DNA of 64,000 nt from GWE2-40-63 sp050179685. GTDB taxonomy: Bacteria > Bacteroidota > Bacteroidia > Bacteroidales > SZUA-534. The position numbers and the translations under genes were made by a program. A model generated the notes under the pieces. It saw only the letters and a program-made list of their open reading frames with translations, was not told the origin of the DNA and did not search any database. Positions 8,170 through 17,236 of this stretch are shown piece by piece. The stretch covers positions 1 through 64,000 of the forward strand of contig JBFXEW010000019.1 in NCBI GenBank assembly GCA_050179685.1, in the 5' to 3' direction. Position 1 is the first letter of the stretch; each line of letters begins with the position of its first letter.

Positions 8170-9708
8170 ATGGACAAAACTTCAATTGTAATTGCAATAA
8201 TTTCAGTCATCGCAGGAGGCTTGCTCTCTTATATATTCGTAAAACTTGGGCTTAGTCGCAAAAGTAAGCGGATTATTCGTGAAGCCGAAGTAGAAGCTGA
8301 GATAATTAAGAAGGATAAAATTCTTCAGGCAAAAGAGAAATTTTTACAGCTTAAAACGGAACACGAGAGGCTGATAAATGAGAAAAACAGCAAAATTCTG
8401 GCTGCTGAAAACAAATTAAAACAAAAGGAAACGGTTATTTCTCAGCGTATCGAAGAGCAAAACCGCAAAATTAAAGAGGTTGACGTTATTAGAACCAACC
8501 TGAATGCCCAAATGGAATTGGTTGAAAAAAAGCATGAAGAATTGGAACGCATGCACAAACAACAAGTAGAACAACTGGTTTCAATTTCGGGTCTTTCTGT
8601 TGAAGATGCTAAAAACCAATTGATTGAATCGCTTAAAGCGGAAGCCAGAACAGAGGCCATGTCATCCATTAACGAAATAATGGACGAAGCCAAAATGACG
8701 GCTAATAAAGAAGCTAAACGTATTGTGATTCAAACCATTCAGCGGGTAGCATCAGAATATGCAGTGGAAAATTCAGTTACCGTATTCCACATTGAAAACG
8801 ACGATATTAAAGGTCGTATTATTGGACGCGAAGGTCGTAACATTCGCGCTTTAGAAGCTGCAACCGGCATCGAAATTATTGTGGATGACACACCCGAAGC
8901 AATCATTCTTTCAGGATTTGATCCCGTACGTCGCGAAGTTGCCCGTCTGGCACTTCACCAATTGGTTACCGATGGGCGTATTCACCCGGCCCGTATTGAA
9001 GAGGTTGTAGCCAAAACGCAAAAAATGGTGGAAGACGAGATTGTGGAAACCGGAAAACGAACGGCTATTGATTTGGGTGTTCATGGTTTGCATCCTGAAT
9101 TAATTCGTATGGTGGGTAAAATGAAATACCGCTCATCGTATGGTCAGAACCTGCTGCAACACTCGCGTGAAGTGGCTAACCTGGCAGCCATTATGGCTTC
9201 TGAACTGGGACTGAATCCACGCCTGGCAAAACGTGCCGGATTGTTGCATGATATTGGCAAGGTGCCCGACGATGAACCAGAATTGCCACACGCAATTTTA
9301 GGTATGAAGTTGGCTGAGAAATTCAAAGAGAAACCCGAAATATGCAATGCCATTGGTGCTCACCACGACGAAGTGGAAATGACCACTTTAATTGCACCAA
9401 TTATTCAGGTTTGTGATGCCATTTCAGGTGCCCGTCCGGGAGCTCGCCGCGAAGTGGTGGAATCGTACATCAAAAGGCTGAAAGATTTGGAAGAATTGGC
9501 TTTATCTTATCCTGGTGTACTGAAAACCTATGCCATTCAGGCCGGACGCGAGTTGCGAGTAATTGTTGGATCTGAAAAAGTGAACGATACCGATGCTGAA
9601 ACTTTATCGTACGAGATAGCTAAAAAGATTCAGGACGAAATGACCTATCCGGGACAGATTAAAATTACGGTAATACGCGAAACACGGGCTATTAATTACG
9701 CCAAGTAG
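8170..9708 (+). CDS. rny: Ribonuclease Y
   Basis: Membrane-anchored endoribonuclease that starts mRNA decay. The 512-residue protein has an N-terminal membrane helix (SIVIAIISVIAGGLLSYIFV), a long coiled coil to about residue 190, a KH domain with GRIIGREGRNIRALE, and an HD domain with HSREVA and LLHDIGK. I chose ATG 8170 (MDKTS) because the upstream in-frame Met at 8104 lies inside the structured RNA and would bury the membrane anchor behind 22 extra residues. Rny sits on the far side of the RNA terminator from zapA and may depend on read-through. Confidence 0.95.
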   Translation: MDKTSIVIAIISVIAGGLLSYIFVKLGLSRKSKRIIREAEVEAEIIKKDKILQAKEKFLQLKTEHERLINEKNSKILAAENKLKQKETVISQRIEEQNRKIKEVDVIRTNLNAQMELVEKKHEELERMHKQQVEQLVSISGLSVEDAKNQLIESLKAEARTEAMSSINEIMDEAKMTANKEAKRIVIQTIQRVASEYAVENSVTVFHIENDDIKGRIIGREGRNIRALEAATGIEIIVDDTPEAIILSGFDPVRREVARLALHQLVTDGRIHPARIEEVVAKTQKMVEDEIVETGKRTAIDLGVHGLHPELIRMVGKMKYRSSYGQNLLQHSREVANLAAIMASELGLNPRLAKRAGLLHDIGKVPDDEPELPHAILGMKLAEKFKEKPEICNAIGAHHDEVEMTTLIAPIIQVCDAISGARPGARREVVESYIKRLKDLEELALSYPGVLKTYAIQAGRELRVIVGSEKVNDTDAETLSYEIAKKIQDEMTYPGQIKITVIRETRAINYAK

Positions 9709-9715
9709 AAGGACA

Positions 9716-10708
9716 ATGAATGCTGAAAGGCAAGTAAAACATAAACGAATTCTTGTTACAGGTGGAGCCGGTTTTATCGGCTCCAACCTTATAGAACACT
9801 TGCTAAATCAGGATAACGAAATAGTTTGTCTCGATAACCTCCTTACCGGAAAAGCTGAAAATCTGGAGGCTTTTCATTCCCATAAAAATTTTTCTTTTAT
9901 TCAGGGCGATATTCGAAACCTAAAAATTTGTGAGCAAGCAACTGAAGGTGTCGAAATTGTTTTGCACCAGGCGGCTCTGGGTTCGGTTCCCCGTTCCATT
10001 AAAGATCCCCTGACTACCAACGAAATTAATATAACCGGCTTTTTAAACATGCTGACTGCCGCCCGAAATGCTAAAGTAAAACGCTTTGTGTATGCAGCCA
10101 GTTCATCTACCTATGGCGATAATTTTACCCTACCCAAAGTGGAAGATGTTATCGGAAAACCCTTGTCGCCCTACGCAATTACCAAATATGTGAACGAATT
10201 GTATGCCGACGTTTTTAGCCGGCTTTATGGAATGGAAACCATTGGCTTGCGTTACTTCAATGTGTTTGGTCAGCGCCAGGATCCCGAAGGAGCTTATGCA
10301 GCGGTAATTCCCAAATTAATAAAACAACTGATTCGACACGAATCGCCGCTTATTAATGGCGATGGTTCCTACTCACGCGACTTTACTTATGTTGAAAATG
10401 TGGTTCAGGCCAATGAACTGGCCGCTACGGTTTCTAATCCGGAAGCCTTGAATACGGTTTACAACATTGCTTATGGCGAAAATACCACCTTAAATCAGCT
10501 TTTTGAGAAGCTTAAAGTGGCACTGAGTGCTTTTGATCCGAAAATACGAGACCTTGAAAAAACACATGGCCCCATCCGCGAAGGAGATATTCCCCATTCG
10601 CTGGCATCTATTGATAAAGCTGAGCGTTTGTTGGGTTATCAACCGCAGTTTAACCTGGAAAAAGGTATCGAAAAAGCCATTTCGTGGTATTGGAATCATT
10701 TAAAGTAA
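9716..10708 (+). CDS. NAD-dependent UDP-HexNAc C4-epimerase (WbpP/TviC-like)
   Basis: A 330-residue extended SDR. GGAGFIGSNL binds NAD, the Y-x-x-x-K pair is in SPYAITKYVNE, and GLRYFNVFGQRQDPEGAYAAVIP is typical of WbpP/TviC, which interconvert UDP-GlcNAc/UDP-GalNAc or their uronic acids. It begins 7 bp after rny and opens the sugar-nucleotide run that continues to 15.4 kb. A second, AT-rich homologue lies at 28485-29456. The substrate (free sugar or uronate) cannot be settled from sequence. Confidence 0.88.
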   Translation: MNAERQVKHKRILVTGGAGFIGSNLIEHLLNQDNEIVCLDNLLTGKAENLEAFHSHKNFSFIQGDIRNLKICEQATEGVEIVLHQAALGSVPRSIKDPLTTNEINITGFLNMLTAARNAKVKRFVYAASSSTYGDNFTLPKVEDVIGKPLSPYAITKYVNELYADVFSRLYGMETIGLRYFNVFGQRQDPEGAYAAVIPKLIKQLIRHESPLINGDGSYSRDFTYVENVVQANELAATVSNPEALNTVYNIAYGENTTLNQLFEKLKVALSAFDPKIRDLEKTHGPIREGDIPHSLASIDKAERLLGYQPQFNLEKGIEKAISWYWNHLK

Positions 10709-10716
10709 AATAAACC

Positions 10717-10732
10717 GAACGCCGGCGCGTTC
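10717..10732. other. Short hairpin between two sugar genes
   Basis: GAACGC and GCGTTC enclose CGGC. No T run follows, so it is not a normal terminator. It may affect the stability of the operon message. Confidence 0.35.
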
Positions 10733-10754
10733 ATACAACATTAAAAAGTTTGCT

Positions 10755-11879
10755 ATGCTTCCTTTAACAATGGTCGACTTAAAAAGTCAGTATAAAAAAA
10801 TAAAGCCGCAGGTCGATGCGGCCATTCAGTCGGTTATCGATAATACTCAGTTTATCAAAGGGCCTGAAGTGAGTAGTTTTCAGGATGAATTAGCTACTTA
10901 TCTTGACGTTAAGCATGTGATAGCCTGTGCAAACGGAACCGATGCCTTGCAGATTGCCATGATGGCCCTGGGATTAAAGCCGGGTGATGAAGTAATTACC
11001 ACTAATTTTACTTTTATTGCAACAGTGGAAGTAATTGCTTTGCTTGGACTTACTCCGGTTTTGGTCGATGTGTATCCCGATACTTTTAACATCGATATTG
11101 AGGCCGTAAAGAAGGCCATTACACCAAAAACAAAAGCCATTGTTCCCGTACATTTGTTTGGTCAGTCGGCCGATATGGAAGCACTGATGGATGTGGCTAA
11201 AGCACACAATCTTTTTGTAATTGAAGACAATGCCCAGGCTATTGGAACCGATTATACTTTTTCGGATGGAACCGTTAAAAAAGCCGGAACCATTGGGCAT
11301 ATAGGCTGTACTTCGTTTTTTCCATCGAAAAATTTAGGTTGTTATGGCGATGGAGGAGCAATGTTTACCAGCGATGACGCTTTGGCAGAACAGATATCCA
11401 GCATTGTAAACCATGGAATGAAGGTTCGTTATTATCACGACCGAATAGGAGTCAACTCCCGTTTGGACACAATTCAGGCAGCCATTCTCCGGGTTAAACT
11501 CCCGCTGCTCGATTCATACAATCGGGCGCGTCAAGAGGCAGCCACTTATTATAACAATGCGTTTAAAGATGTTTCGGATATTCAAACACCCAAAGTAGCA
11601 CCTTTTAGCAGTCATAGTTACCATCAGTACACCCTGTTGGTTAAAAACGGAAAACGCGATGCCCTGAAAAAATTCCTCGATGAAAAAGGAATTCCCAACA
11701 TGGTATATTATCCGGTTCCTTTGCATCAGCAAAAGGCCTTTGAGATATATAAAACAGAACAGCTTTATCCGGTAACGGAAAGTCTTTGTGACGAAGTGCT
11801 TTCACTGCCCATGCACACCGAACTGACTGTAGAACAGTTGGAGCTGATAAGTTCAACAGTAAAAGCATTTTTTAACTAA
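10755..11879 (+). CDS. DegT/DnrJ/EryC1 aminotransferase, WbpE-like
   Basis: A 374-residue PLP-dependent sugar aminotransferase. The PLP lysine is K192 in SFFPSKNLGCYGDGG, with the preceding EDNAQAIG and the N-terminal TNFTFIATVE typical of the family. Between WbpP-, WbpD- and WbpB-like genes it is best read as WbpE, which aminates UDP-3-keto-GlcNAcA using glutamate. ATG at 10755 follows a short hairpin. The next gene starts 5 bp after its stop. Confidence 0.9.
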   Translation: MLPLTMVDLKSQYKKIKPQVDAAIQSVIDNTQFIKGPEVSSFQDELATYLDVKHVIACANGTDALQIAMMALGLKPGDEVITTNFTFIATVEVIALLGLTPVLVDVYPDTFNIDIEAVKKAITPKTKAIVPVHLFGQSADMEALMDVAKAHNLFVIEDNAQAIGTDYTFSDGTVKKAGTIGHIGCTSFFPSKNLGCYGDGGAMFTSDDALAEQISSIVNHGMKVRYYHDRIGVNSRLDTIQAAILRVKLPLLDSYNRARQEAATYYNNAFKDVSDIQTPKVAPFSSHSYHQYTLLVKNGKRDALKKFLDEKGIPNMVYYPVPLHQQKAFEIYKTEQLYPVTESLCDEVLSLPMHTELTVEQLELISSTVKAFFN

Positions 11880-11884
11880 ATAGG

Positions 11885-12466
11885 ATGGAAAAACAAGCGG
11901 ATTATTTTGCACACGAAACAGCGGTAATTGATGCCGGTTGTACGATTGGCGCCGGAGTAAAAATCTGGCATTTTTCGCACATCATGCCCAATTGTACCAT
12001 TGGAGCGAATTGCAATATCGGACAAAATGTAGTGGTTTCGCCGGGAGTAGTACTGGGAAAAAATGTAAAAGTGCAAAACAACGTTTCTATTTATACCGGA
12101 GTAATTTGCGAAGACGATGTTTTTTTGGGTCCATCGATGGTTTTTACCAACATTACCAATCCACGCAGCGCCATAATTAGGCGCGACCAATACGAACAAA
12201 CACTGGTAAAACGTGGGGCATCCATTGGAGCCAATGCCACGGTGGTTTGCGGAAATAGCATCGGCGAATATGCTTTGATTGGAGCGGGTGCTGTAATTAC
12301 CAAACCGGTTTTGGCTTTTGCTTTGGTGGTCGGGAATCCGGCCCGGCAGATTGGCTGGGTAAGCGAGTACGGTCATCGTTTAAGCTTCGACAAACAAAAT
12401 AAGGCACGTTGTCCCGAAAGTGGTGATGAATATCTATTTTCGGATGGAAAGGTACATAAAATTTGA
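11885..12466 (+). CDS. Left-handed beta-helix N-acetyltransferase, WbpD-like
   Basis: A 193-residue hexapeptide-repeat acetyltransferase (TIGAGVKIWHFSHI, TIGANCNIGQNV and later turns). The GANATVVCGNSIGEYALIGAG and VVGNPARQIGW signatures match WbpD/WlbB, which N-acetylates the 3-amino group of UDP-GlcNAc3NA using acetyl-CoA. The conserved His in IWHFSH near residue 30 is a plausible binding residue. It lies 5 bp after the aminotransferase, so the two reaction partners are coupled. Confidence 0.9.
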   Translation: MEKQADYFAHETAVIDAGCTIGAGVKIWHFSHIMPNCTIGANCNIGQNVVVSPGVVLGKNVKVQNNVSIYTGVICEDDVFLGPSMVFTNITNPRSAIIRRDQYEQTLVKRGASIGANATVVCGNSIGEYALIGAGAVITKPVLAFALVVGNPARQIGWVSEYGHRLSFDKQNKARCPESGDEYLFSDGKVHKI

Positions 12467-12519
12467 TGCTGCCTGTTTATTTTACTAATTTTGAATCCTC
12501 ATAAAACTTAACCTTTAGC

Positions 12520-13467
12520 ATGAAGAATTTTGCTTTGATAGGAGCCGCCGGATACATTGCTGTACGTCACCTGAAAGCCATTCAGGAAACCGGTAATAAT
12601 CTGGTTGCTGCGCTCGATCCTTTCGATAGTGTGGGAATTATTGACAGTTATTTTCCTGATGCCGATTTTTTTACCGAGTTCGAACGCTTCGATAGGCATA
12701 TTTACAAACTCAAACGCGAAGCTCAGGCGGTTGACTATGTAAGCATCTGTTCACCAAACTATTTGCACGATTCACACATGCGATTTGCCTTACGTCAGGG
12801 AGCCGATGCCATCTGTGAAAAACCTTTGGTGCTCAATCCGTGGAATGTGGAAGCGTTAAAGGATTATGAGAAAGAAACCGGCAAAAGGATTTATAATGTG
12901 TTGCAATTGCGTTTGCATCCTTCGATAATTGCTTTAAAAAAGAAGATTGATGAGGGCGATCCTCATAAAGTGTATGATGTGGATTTAAGTTACCTGACCA
13001 GTCGAGGCAAATGGTATCATTTTTCGTGGAAAGGCGATGAAGCCAAATCGGGGGGTGTGGCAACAAACATAGGTATTCATTTTTTTGATATGCTAAGCTG
13101 GATTTTTGGGGAACTTCAGGAAAATGTGGTGCATCTTAAAACCAAAAGCAAAAGTGCCGGATACCTGCGTTTTAAACAAGCCCGCGTGCGCTGGTTTTTA
13201 AGTGTCGATTTTGAAGATTTACCTCAGGCCATAAAAGAAAAGGGACAACGGACTTATCGTTCCATCACCATTGAAAACGAGGAATTGGAATTCAGTGGCG
13301 GGTTTACCGATTTGCATACCCAAACCTATCAGCATATTTTAGATGGCTACGGTTTTGGTCTGGACGATGCTGCCACTTGCATCCGCATAGCCCACGAAAT
13401 TCGCAACGCAACCCCGGTTGGCCTAAAGGGCGATTATCATCCGTTATTGCTAGAGAATAGACTCTAG
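12520..13467 (+). CDS. Gfo/Idh/MocA sugar-nucleotide 3-dehydrogenase, WbpB-like
   Basis: A 315-residue NAD-dependent oxidoreductase. The N-terminal Rossmann motif is GAAGYIAVRHLKAI, the catalytic EKP motif is in DAICEKPLVLNPW near residue 107, and QLRLHPSI is typical of WbpB/WlbA, which oxidise the 3-hydroxyl of UDP-GlcNAcA. With the two preceding genes and the dehydrogenase at 14105 it completes the route to UDP-2,3-diacetamido-2,3-dideoxy-glucuronate. No WbpI-like 2-epimerase is seen in the window. Confidence 0.9.
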   Translation: MKNFALIGAAGYIAVRHLKAIQETGNNLVAALDPFDSVGIIDSYFPDADFFTEFERFDRHIYKLKREAQAVDYVSICSPNYLHDSHMRFALRQGADAICEKPLVLNPWNVEALKDYEKETGKRIYNVLQLRLHPSIIALKKKIDEGDPHKVYDVDLSYLTSRGKWYHFSWKGDEAKSGGVATNIGIHFFDMLSWIFGELQENVVHLKTKSKSAGYLRFKQARVRWFLSVDFEDLPQAIKEKGQRTYRSITIENEELEFSGGFTDLHTQTYQHILDGYGFGLDDAATCIRIAHEIRNATPVGLKGDYHPLLLENRL

Positions 13468-13580
13468 ATATTAGAATTTAGATCTTAGACTTTTGAAAAT
13501 TGATTTAGAGTACATTAAAAGAATATGAAACCTTGAAAAGAGGAAGTGAAACAAGAACCTGGAAATAAGAAATTATTAAC

Positions 13581-13656
13581 TAAAATCTATAATCTAAACT
13601 CTAGATTCTAAACTCTAAACTCTAAGTTCTAAATTCTAGAATCTAAATTCTAAAAT
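13581..13656 (+). repeat. Heptanucleotide array ending at a start codon
   Basis: Ten degenerate heptamers of the type TAAACTC plus a partial one, running uninterrupted to the base before the ATG at 13657. Units vary at positions 4-5. A matching array begins at the stop codon of the same gene. Confidence 0.85.
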
Positions 13657-14016
13657 ATGGCTAAACATCGATTTAAGGATATTCAGGCATGGCAAAAAGC
13701 CAGGGAATTGGTTACTTTGGTATATAGATACACAGGAAAATTTCCTACGGAGGAAAAATATGCATTGACTTCACAGATTAAACGTGCGGTAGTTTCTATA
13801 GCTGCGAATATAGCTGAGGGAAGTGGGAGAAATACCGATGTGGATTTTGCTCATTTTTTAGATATGGCCATTGGTTCCGCTTTCGAATTGGAAAGTGATT
13901 TGATTATAGCTTATGACTTAAATTTTATTAAACTTGAAGATAAAGAACAACTATTTTTAGTATTGGATGAGGTTCAGAAACTTATTGTTGGTTTTCAAAA
14001 ACATTTAAGAAAATAA
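13657..14016 (+). CDS. Four-helix-bundle protein, S23 (23S rRNA intervening-sequence protein) family
   Basis: A 119-residue helical protein of the family first seen in 23S rRNA intervening sequences: FKDIQAWQKARELVTLVYR, FPTEEKYALTSQIKRAVVSIAANIAEGSGR and FLDMAIGSAFELESDL. Biochemical function is unknown; homologues are common as scattered single genes in Bacteroidota. It sits between wbpB- and wbpA-like genes with heptamer arrays touching its start codon and containing its stop codon. This suggests a unit inserted into the sugar operon. Confidence 0.92.
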   Translation: MAKHRFKDIQAWQKARELVTLVYRYTGKFPTEEKYALTSQIKRAVVSIAANIAEGSGRNTDVDFAHFLDMAIGSAFELESDLIIAYDLNFIKLEDKEQLFLVLDEVQKLIVGFQKHLRK

Positions 14017-14094
14017 ATTCTAAACTCTAAACTCTAACATCTAAATTCTAAACTCTAAATTCTAATATCTAAACTCTAACATCTAATTCCTAAC
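14014..14094 (+). repeat. Heptanucleotide array starting at the stop codon of the S23-family gene
   Basis: Eleven TAAACTC-type heptamers plus TAAC. The TAA of the first unit is the stop codon of the gene. The array ends about 10 bp before wbpA. Confidence 0.85.
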
Positions 14095-14104
14095 AAAAAA
14101 TACA

Positions 14105-15394
14105 ATGTATAAAAACATCGCAAACAAAAAATCAAAAATCTCAGTAATCGGACTGGGGTATGTGGGATTGCCCATAGCATTGGAATTTGCAAAAAAAGCC
14201 TCGGTGATTGGTTTCGATATTAAACCGGAGCGGGTGGAATTGATGAAGCTTGGCATCGATCCGAGTAAAGAACTCGATGGCAGTGAATTTAACAATTGTG
14301 ATATTGAGTTTACCGCCCATGCGGAAGACATTAAAAAAGCACATTTTCATATTGTTGCGGTTCCCACACCCATTGATGAGCACAACCAACCCGATTTGGG
14401 ACCGGTTTTAGCAGCCAGTCGTACCGTAGGTAAAGCCCTAAAAAAAGGTGATTACGTGGTTTATGAGTCAACCGTATATCCGGGATGTACCGAAGAGGAT
14501 TGCGTTCCAATTTTGGAAGAATTATCGGGACTAAAAATGGGCACCGACTTTAAAGTGGGATTTTCACCCGAGCGTATCAACCCGGGCGATAAAGTACATA
14601 CCTTAACCACCATTACCAAAGTAGTTTCGGGTAACGATGCCGAGGCTTTGGAAAATATTGCTCAGATATATGAGTTGGTGATTAAAGCCGGAGTGCACCG
14701 GGCACCAAGTATAAAAGTTGCTGAAGCCGCAAAAATTATAGAAAACACACAGCGCGATGTCAATATTGCCTTGATGAACGAATTATCATTGATTTTTAAT
14801 CGCATGGGCATCAATACGTACGATGTGTTGGAAGCGGCCGGTACCAAATGGAATTTTCTGAAATTCTTTCCCGGACTGGTTGGCGGCCATTGCATTGGAG
14901 TCGATCCTTATTACCTGCTTTACAAAGCCAAAGAACTGGGTTATCATGCCAAAATGATTGACTCGGGACGTTTTGTAAACGACAGTATGGGCGGCTATGT
15001 GGCCAAGCAAGTGGTAAAAAAAATCATTAAACAGGATAAAAACGTAAAAGACGCCCGGGTATTGATTATGGGCGTAACCTTTAAAGAAGATGTAGCCGAC
15101 ATTCGCAATTCCAAAGTGGTGGATATAGTACGCGAATTGCAGTCGTTTAGCGTAAATGTTGATGCCATCGACCCGCACGCATCCATCGAAGAGGTGAAGG
15201 AGGAGTACGGTTATCAGATGGTAGAAAAGCCTTCGGGAGTTTACGATGCGGTTATTCTGGCCGTTCAGCATGCCGAATACCGAAACCTGGATGAAGCCTG
15301 GTTTAAAAGCCAGCTATCCGATAAGGGCATCCTGATCGATTTAAAAGGGGTTTATCGCGGAAAGATTAAGCGTTTGGCTTATTGGAGTTTGTAA
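14105..15394 (+). CDS. wbpA: UDP-N-acetylglucosamine 6-dehydrogenase (WbpA-like), copy 1
   Basis: A 429-residue nucleotide-sugar dehydrogenase that oxidises UDP-GlcNAc to UDP-GlcNAcA with two NAD. It shows VIGLGYVGLPIALEF near residue 15, VAVPTP near 86, STVYPGCTEE, and catalytic Cys263 in GGHCIGVDPYY. It supplies the first step of the WbpA-B-E-D route. The protein is nearly the same as the copy at 21326 up to about residue 393, after which the two end differently. No gene follows in tight coupling except cysC, 11 bp after the stop. Confidence 0.93.
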   Translation: MYKNIANKKSKISVIGLGYVGLPIALEFAKKASVIGFDIKPERVELMKLGIDPSKELDGSEFNNCDIEFTAHAEDIKKAHFHIVAVPTPIDEHNQPDLGPVLAASRTVGKALKKGDYVVYESTVYPGCTEEDCVPILEELSGLKMGTDFKVGFSPERINPGDKVHTLTTITKVVSGNDAEALENIAQIYELVIKAGVHRAPSIKVAEAAKIIENTQRDVNIALMNELSLIFNRMGINTYDVLEAAGTKWNFLKFFPGLVGGHCIGVDPYYLLYKAKELGYHAKMIDSGRFVNDSMGGYVAKQVVKKIIKQDKNVKDARVLIMGVTFKEDVADIRNSKVVDIVRELQSFSVNVDAIDPHASIEEVKEEYGYQMVEKPSGVYDAVILAVQHAEYRNLDEAWFKSQLSDKGILIDLKGVYRGKIKRLAYWSL

Positions 15395-15405
15395 ATTCAG
15401 CACGT

Positions 15406-16005
15406 ATGCAGGAACAAAATATTTTTCCGGTTTTTGAACGCATCCTGAATAAGGAACATAAAGAAAAGCTTTTGCGGCAACATGCCAAAGTGCTTTGGGT
15501 CTATGGTCTGAGCGGTTCCGGAAAAACTACCGTATCCATTGCATTGGAAAAAGCCTTACACGACCGGGGTTTTTTAACCCAGATATTGGATGGCGATAAT
15601 GTACGGAAAGGAATCAATAACAATTTGGGTTTTTCAGCAGCGGACAGGAGCGAAAACCTTAGAAGAATCGGGGAAGTTAACAAACTGTTTTGCCATTGCG
15701 GGGTAATTACCATCAATTGTTTTATATCTCCCTTAAAAGCTAACCGGGAAACAGTTAAAGCCATTGTTGGAGCAGAAAACTTTATCGAGATTTTTGTGGA
15801 TACCCCGCTTGAAGAATGCGAACGCCGCGATGTTAAAGGACTTTACAAAAAAGCCCGGGCAGGCGAAATTAAGAATTTTACAGGGATTGATGCCCCTTTT
15901 GAAGTCCCCGAAAATCCGGATATTGTAGTGGAAACCATGAAGAAATCGCCGGAACAAGCTGTTGCCGAAATCCTGGAATTTATTTTATCTCGTCTTTACT
16001 ATTGA
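15406..16005 (+). CDS. cysC: Adenylylsulfate kinase
   Basis: A 199-residue APS kinase that makes PAPS from APS and ATP. The P-loop is GLSGSGKTT, followed by LDGDNVRKGINNNLGFS, RSENLRRIGEV and the FISPLKANRE motif. I chose ATG 15406; an upstream TTG frame would overlap the wbpA stop. It lacks an attached ATP sulfurylase domain, and no cysD, cysN or sulfotransferase lies in the window. Placement with cysQ in a glycan locus points to sulfate activation for a sulfated product or to PAP turnover, which is inference. Confidence 0.92.
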   Translation: MQEQNIFPVFERILNKEHKEKLLRQHAKVLWVYGLSGSGKTTVSIALEKALHDRGFLTQILDGDNVRKGINNNLGFSAADRSENLRRIGEVNKLFCHCGVITINCFISPLKANRETVKAIVGAENFIEIFVDTPLEECERRDVKGLYKKARAGEIKNFTGIDAPFEVPENPDIVVETMKKSPEQAVAEILEFILSRLYY

Positions 16006-16086
16006 GGTTGGACTGTCGGAAGGTTTGTTCAGTGCAACTGTTTTAATGGCATATTTTGTTTTAACCTGATTTACTAACAGCATTTT

Positions 16087-16905
16087 ATGTTTGATACCGA
16101 AAAGGAAGGAAATTTTTTATTGGCTATCCGCGCAGCTCTGGAGGCTGGACTGGAAATAATAAAAGTATATAATTCTGATAATTTTCAGGTCGAAATTAAA
16201 GCGGATAACTCTCCATTAACCCGGGCCGATAGAGCAGCTCATAATAAAATTATGGAATACCTGCAGCAGACTTCCATTCCGGTATTAAGTGAAGAAGGAA
16301 AAACCATTCTTTGGGACGAACGCAAACAATGGAAGCAGCTCTGGATTGTCGATCCTCTGGATGGAACCAAAGAATTCATAAAACGCAACGGAGACTTTAC
16401 AGTTAATATAGCTTTTGTACAGGATGGCATTCCCATTTTTGGATTGGTGTACCTTCCGGTTGAAAAAACACTATATATGGGATTAAAAGATAAAGGAGCT
16501 TTTAAGATAAAGAACATTACTACATTTGAATCTATTTCAGTTGATGAATGGGATAGATTTGCCATTCGACTTCCGGATTATCAGGACAATCGACCATTTA
16601 CCGTGGTGGCCAGTTTATCGCACCTGTCACCCGAAACGCAGGAGTTTATAGATGAGCTTAAAATCAAGCATCACGATTTGCAATTATTCTCCAGAGGAAG
16701 TTCATTAAAGCTATGTGCCGTAGCCGAAGGTTCAGCCGATGTCTATCCCCGTTTTGCACCAACCATGGAGTGGGATACGGCGGCTGGTCAGGCCCTGGTT
16801 GAAGCTGCCGGAGGGAAAGTATTCCAATTAAATGGAGAACCCTTAAGATACAATCGCAAGGACTTGTTGAACCCTTTTTTTATAGCCCTATTGAAAGAAT
16901 CTTAA
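16087..16905 (+). CDS. cysQ: 3'(2'),5'-bisphosphate nucleotidase CysQ
   Basis: A 272-residue inositol-monophosphatase-fold enzyme that hydrolyses PAP (or PAPS) to AMP (or APS). Metal-binding motifs are SEEG near residue 67, DPLDGTKEFI near 96 and EWDTAAGQALVEAAGG near 229. It recycles the PAP left by sulfotransferases. It follows cysC by 80 bp in the same direction. Confidence 0.92.
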   Translation: MFDTEKEGNFLLAIRAALEAGLEIIKVYNSDNFQVEIKADNSPLTRADRAAHNKIMEYLQQTSIPVLSEEGKTILWDERKQWKQLWIVDPLDGTKEFIKRNGDFTVNIAFVQDGIPIFGLVYLPVEKTLYMGLKDKGAFKIKNITTFESISVDEWDRFAIRLPDYQDNRPFTVVASLSHLSPETQEFIDELKIKHHDLQLFSRGSSLKLCAVAEGSADVYPRFAPTMEWDTAAGQALVEAAGGKVFQLNGEPLRYNRKDLLNPFFIALLKES

Positions 16906-17150
16906 AATAGGAACATAAGAATGGGTTCAATCAGAATTTTACAGTAACCCATTTCATTTTTACCATTCAGTCTATTATGGTACAACATACGAATCATAAA
17001 AAGCATTCCCAAAAACACCTTGGTCATATAAATTAAAACCACTACTTTTAACCCCTATATCAATCCAAATGTTAACTGATTTTTAAGCATGGTCCAAAAA
17101 CTAAATAGTAATTGTATGAAATTCAAAGTTTTAAATCATATAGTCATCGA

Positions 17151-17227
17151 TCTTAGGTCTTGAGTCTATTGTCTTAAGTCTAAACTCTAATCTCTAAATT
17201 CTAAACTCTAAATTCTAATCGCTAAAA
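17151..17227 (+). repeat. Heptanucleotide array before rmlA
   Basis: Eleven heptamers, from TCTTAGG and TCTTGAG types grading into TCTAAAC types, end 10 bp before the rmlA ATG. The rest of the 331-bp gap from 16906 holds nothing else I can identify. Confidence 0.75.
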
Positions 17228-17236
17228 AACAACCCA

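Noticed and set aside
11876..12376. Minus-strand 166-codon open frame opposite the WbpD-like gene
   Set aside because: It is fully antisense to a well-supported acetyltransferase gene and shows no family features; low-complexity shadow.
13581..14094. CRISPR array
   Set aside because: Units are seven bases with no unique spacers, and no cas gene is present. The same holds for the 21-bp minisatellite.
14786..15271. Minus-strand 161-codon open frame opposite wbpA
   Set aside because: Antisense shadow of a conserved gene, absent from the second wbpA copy at the same length.
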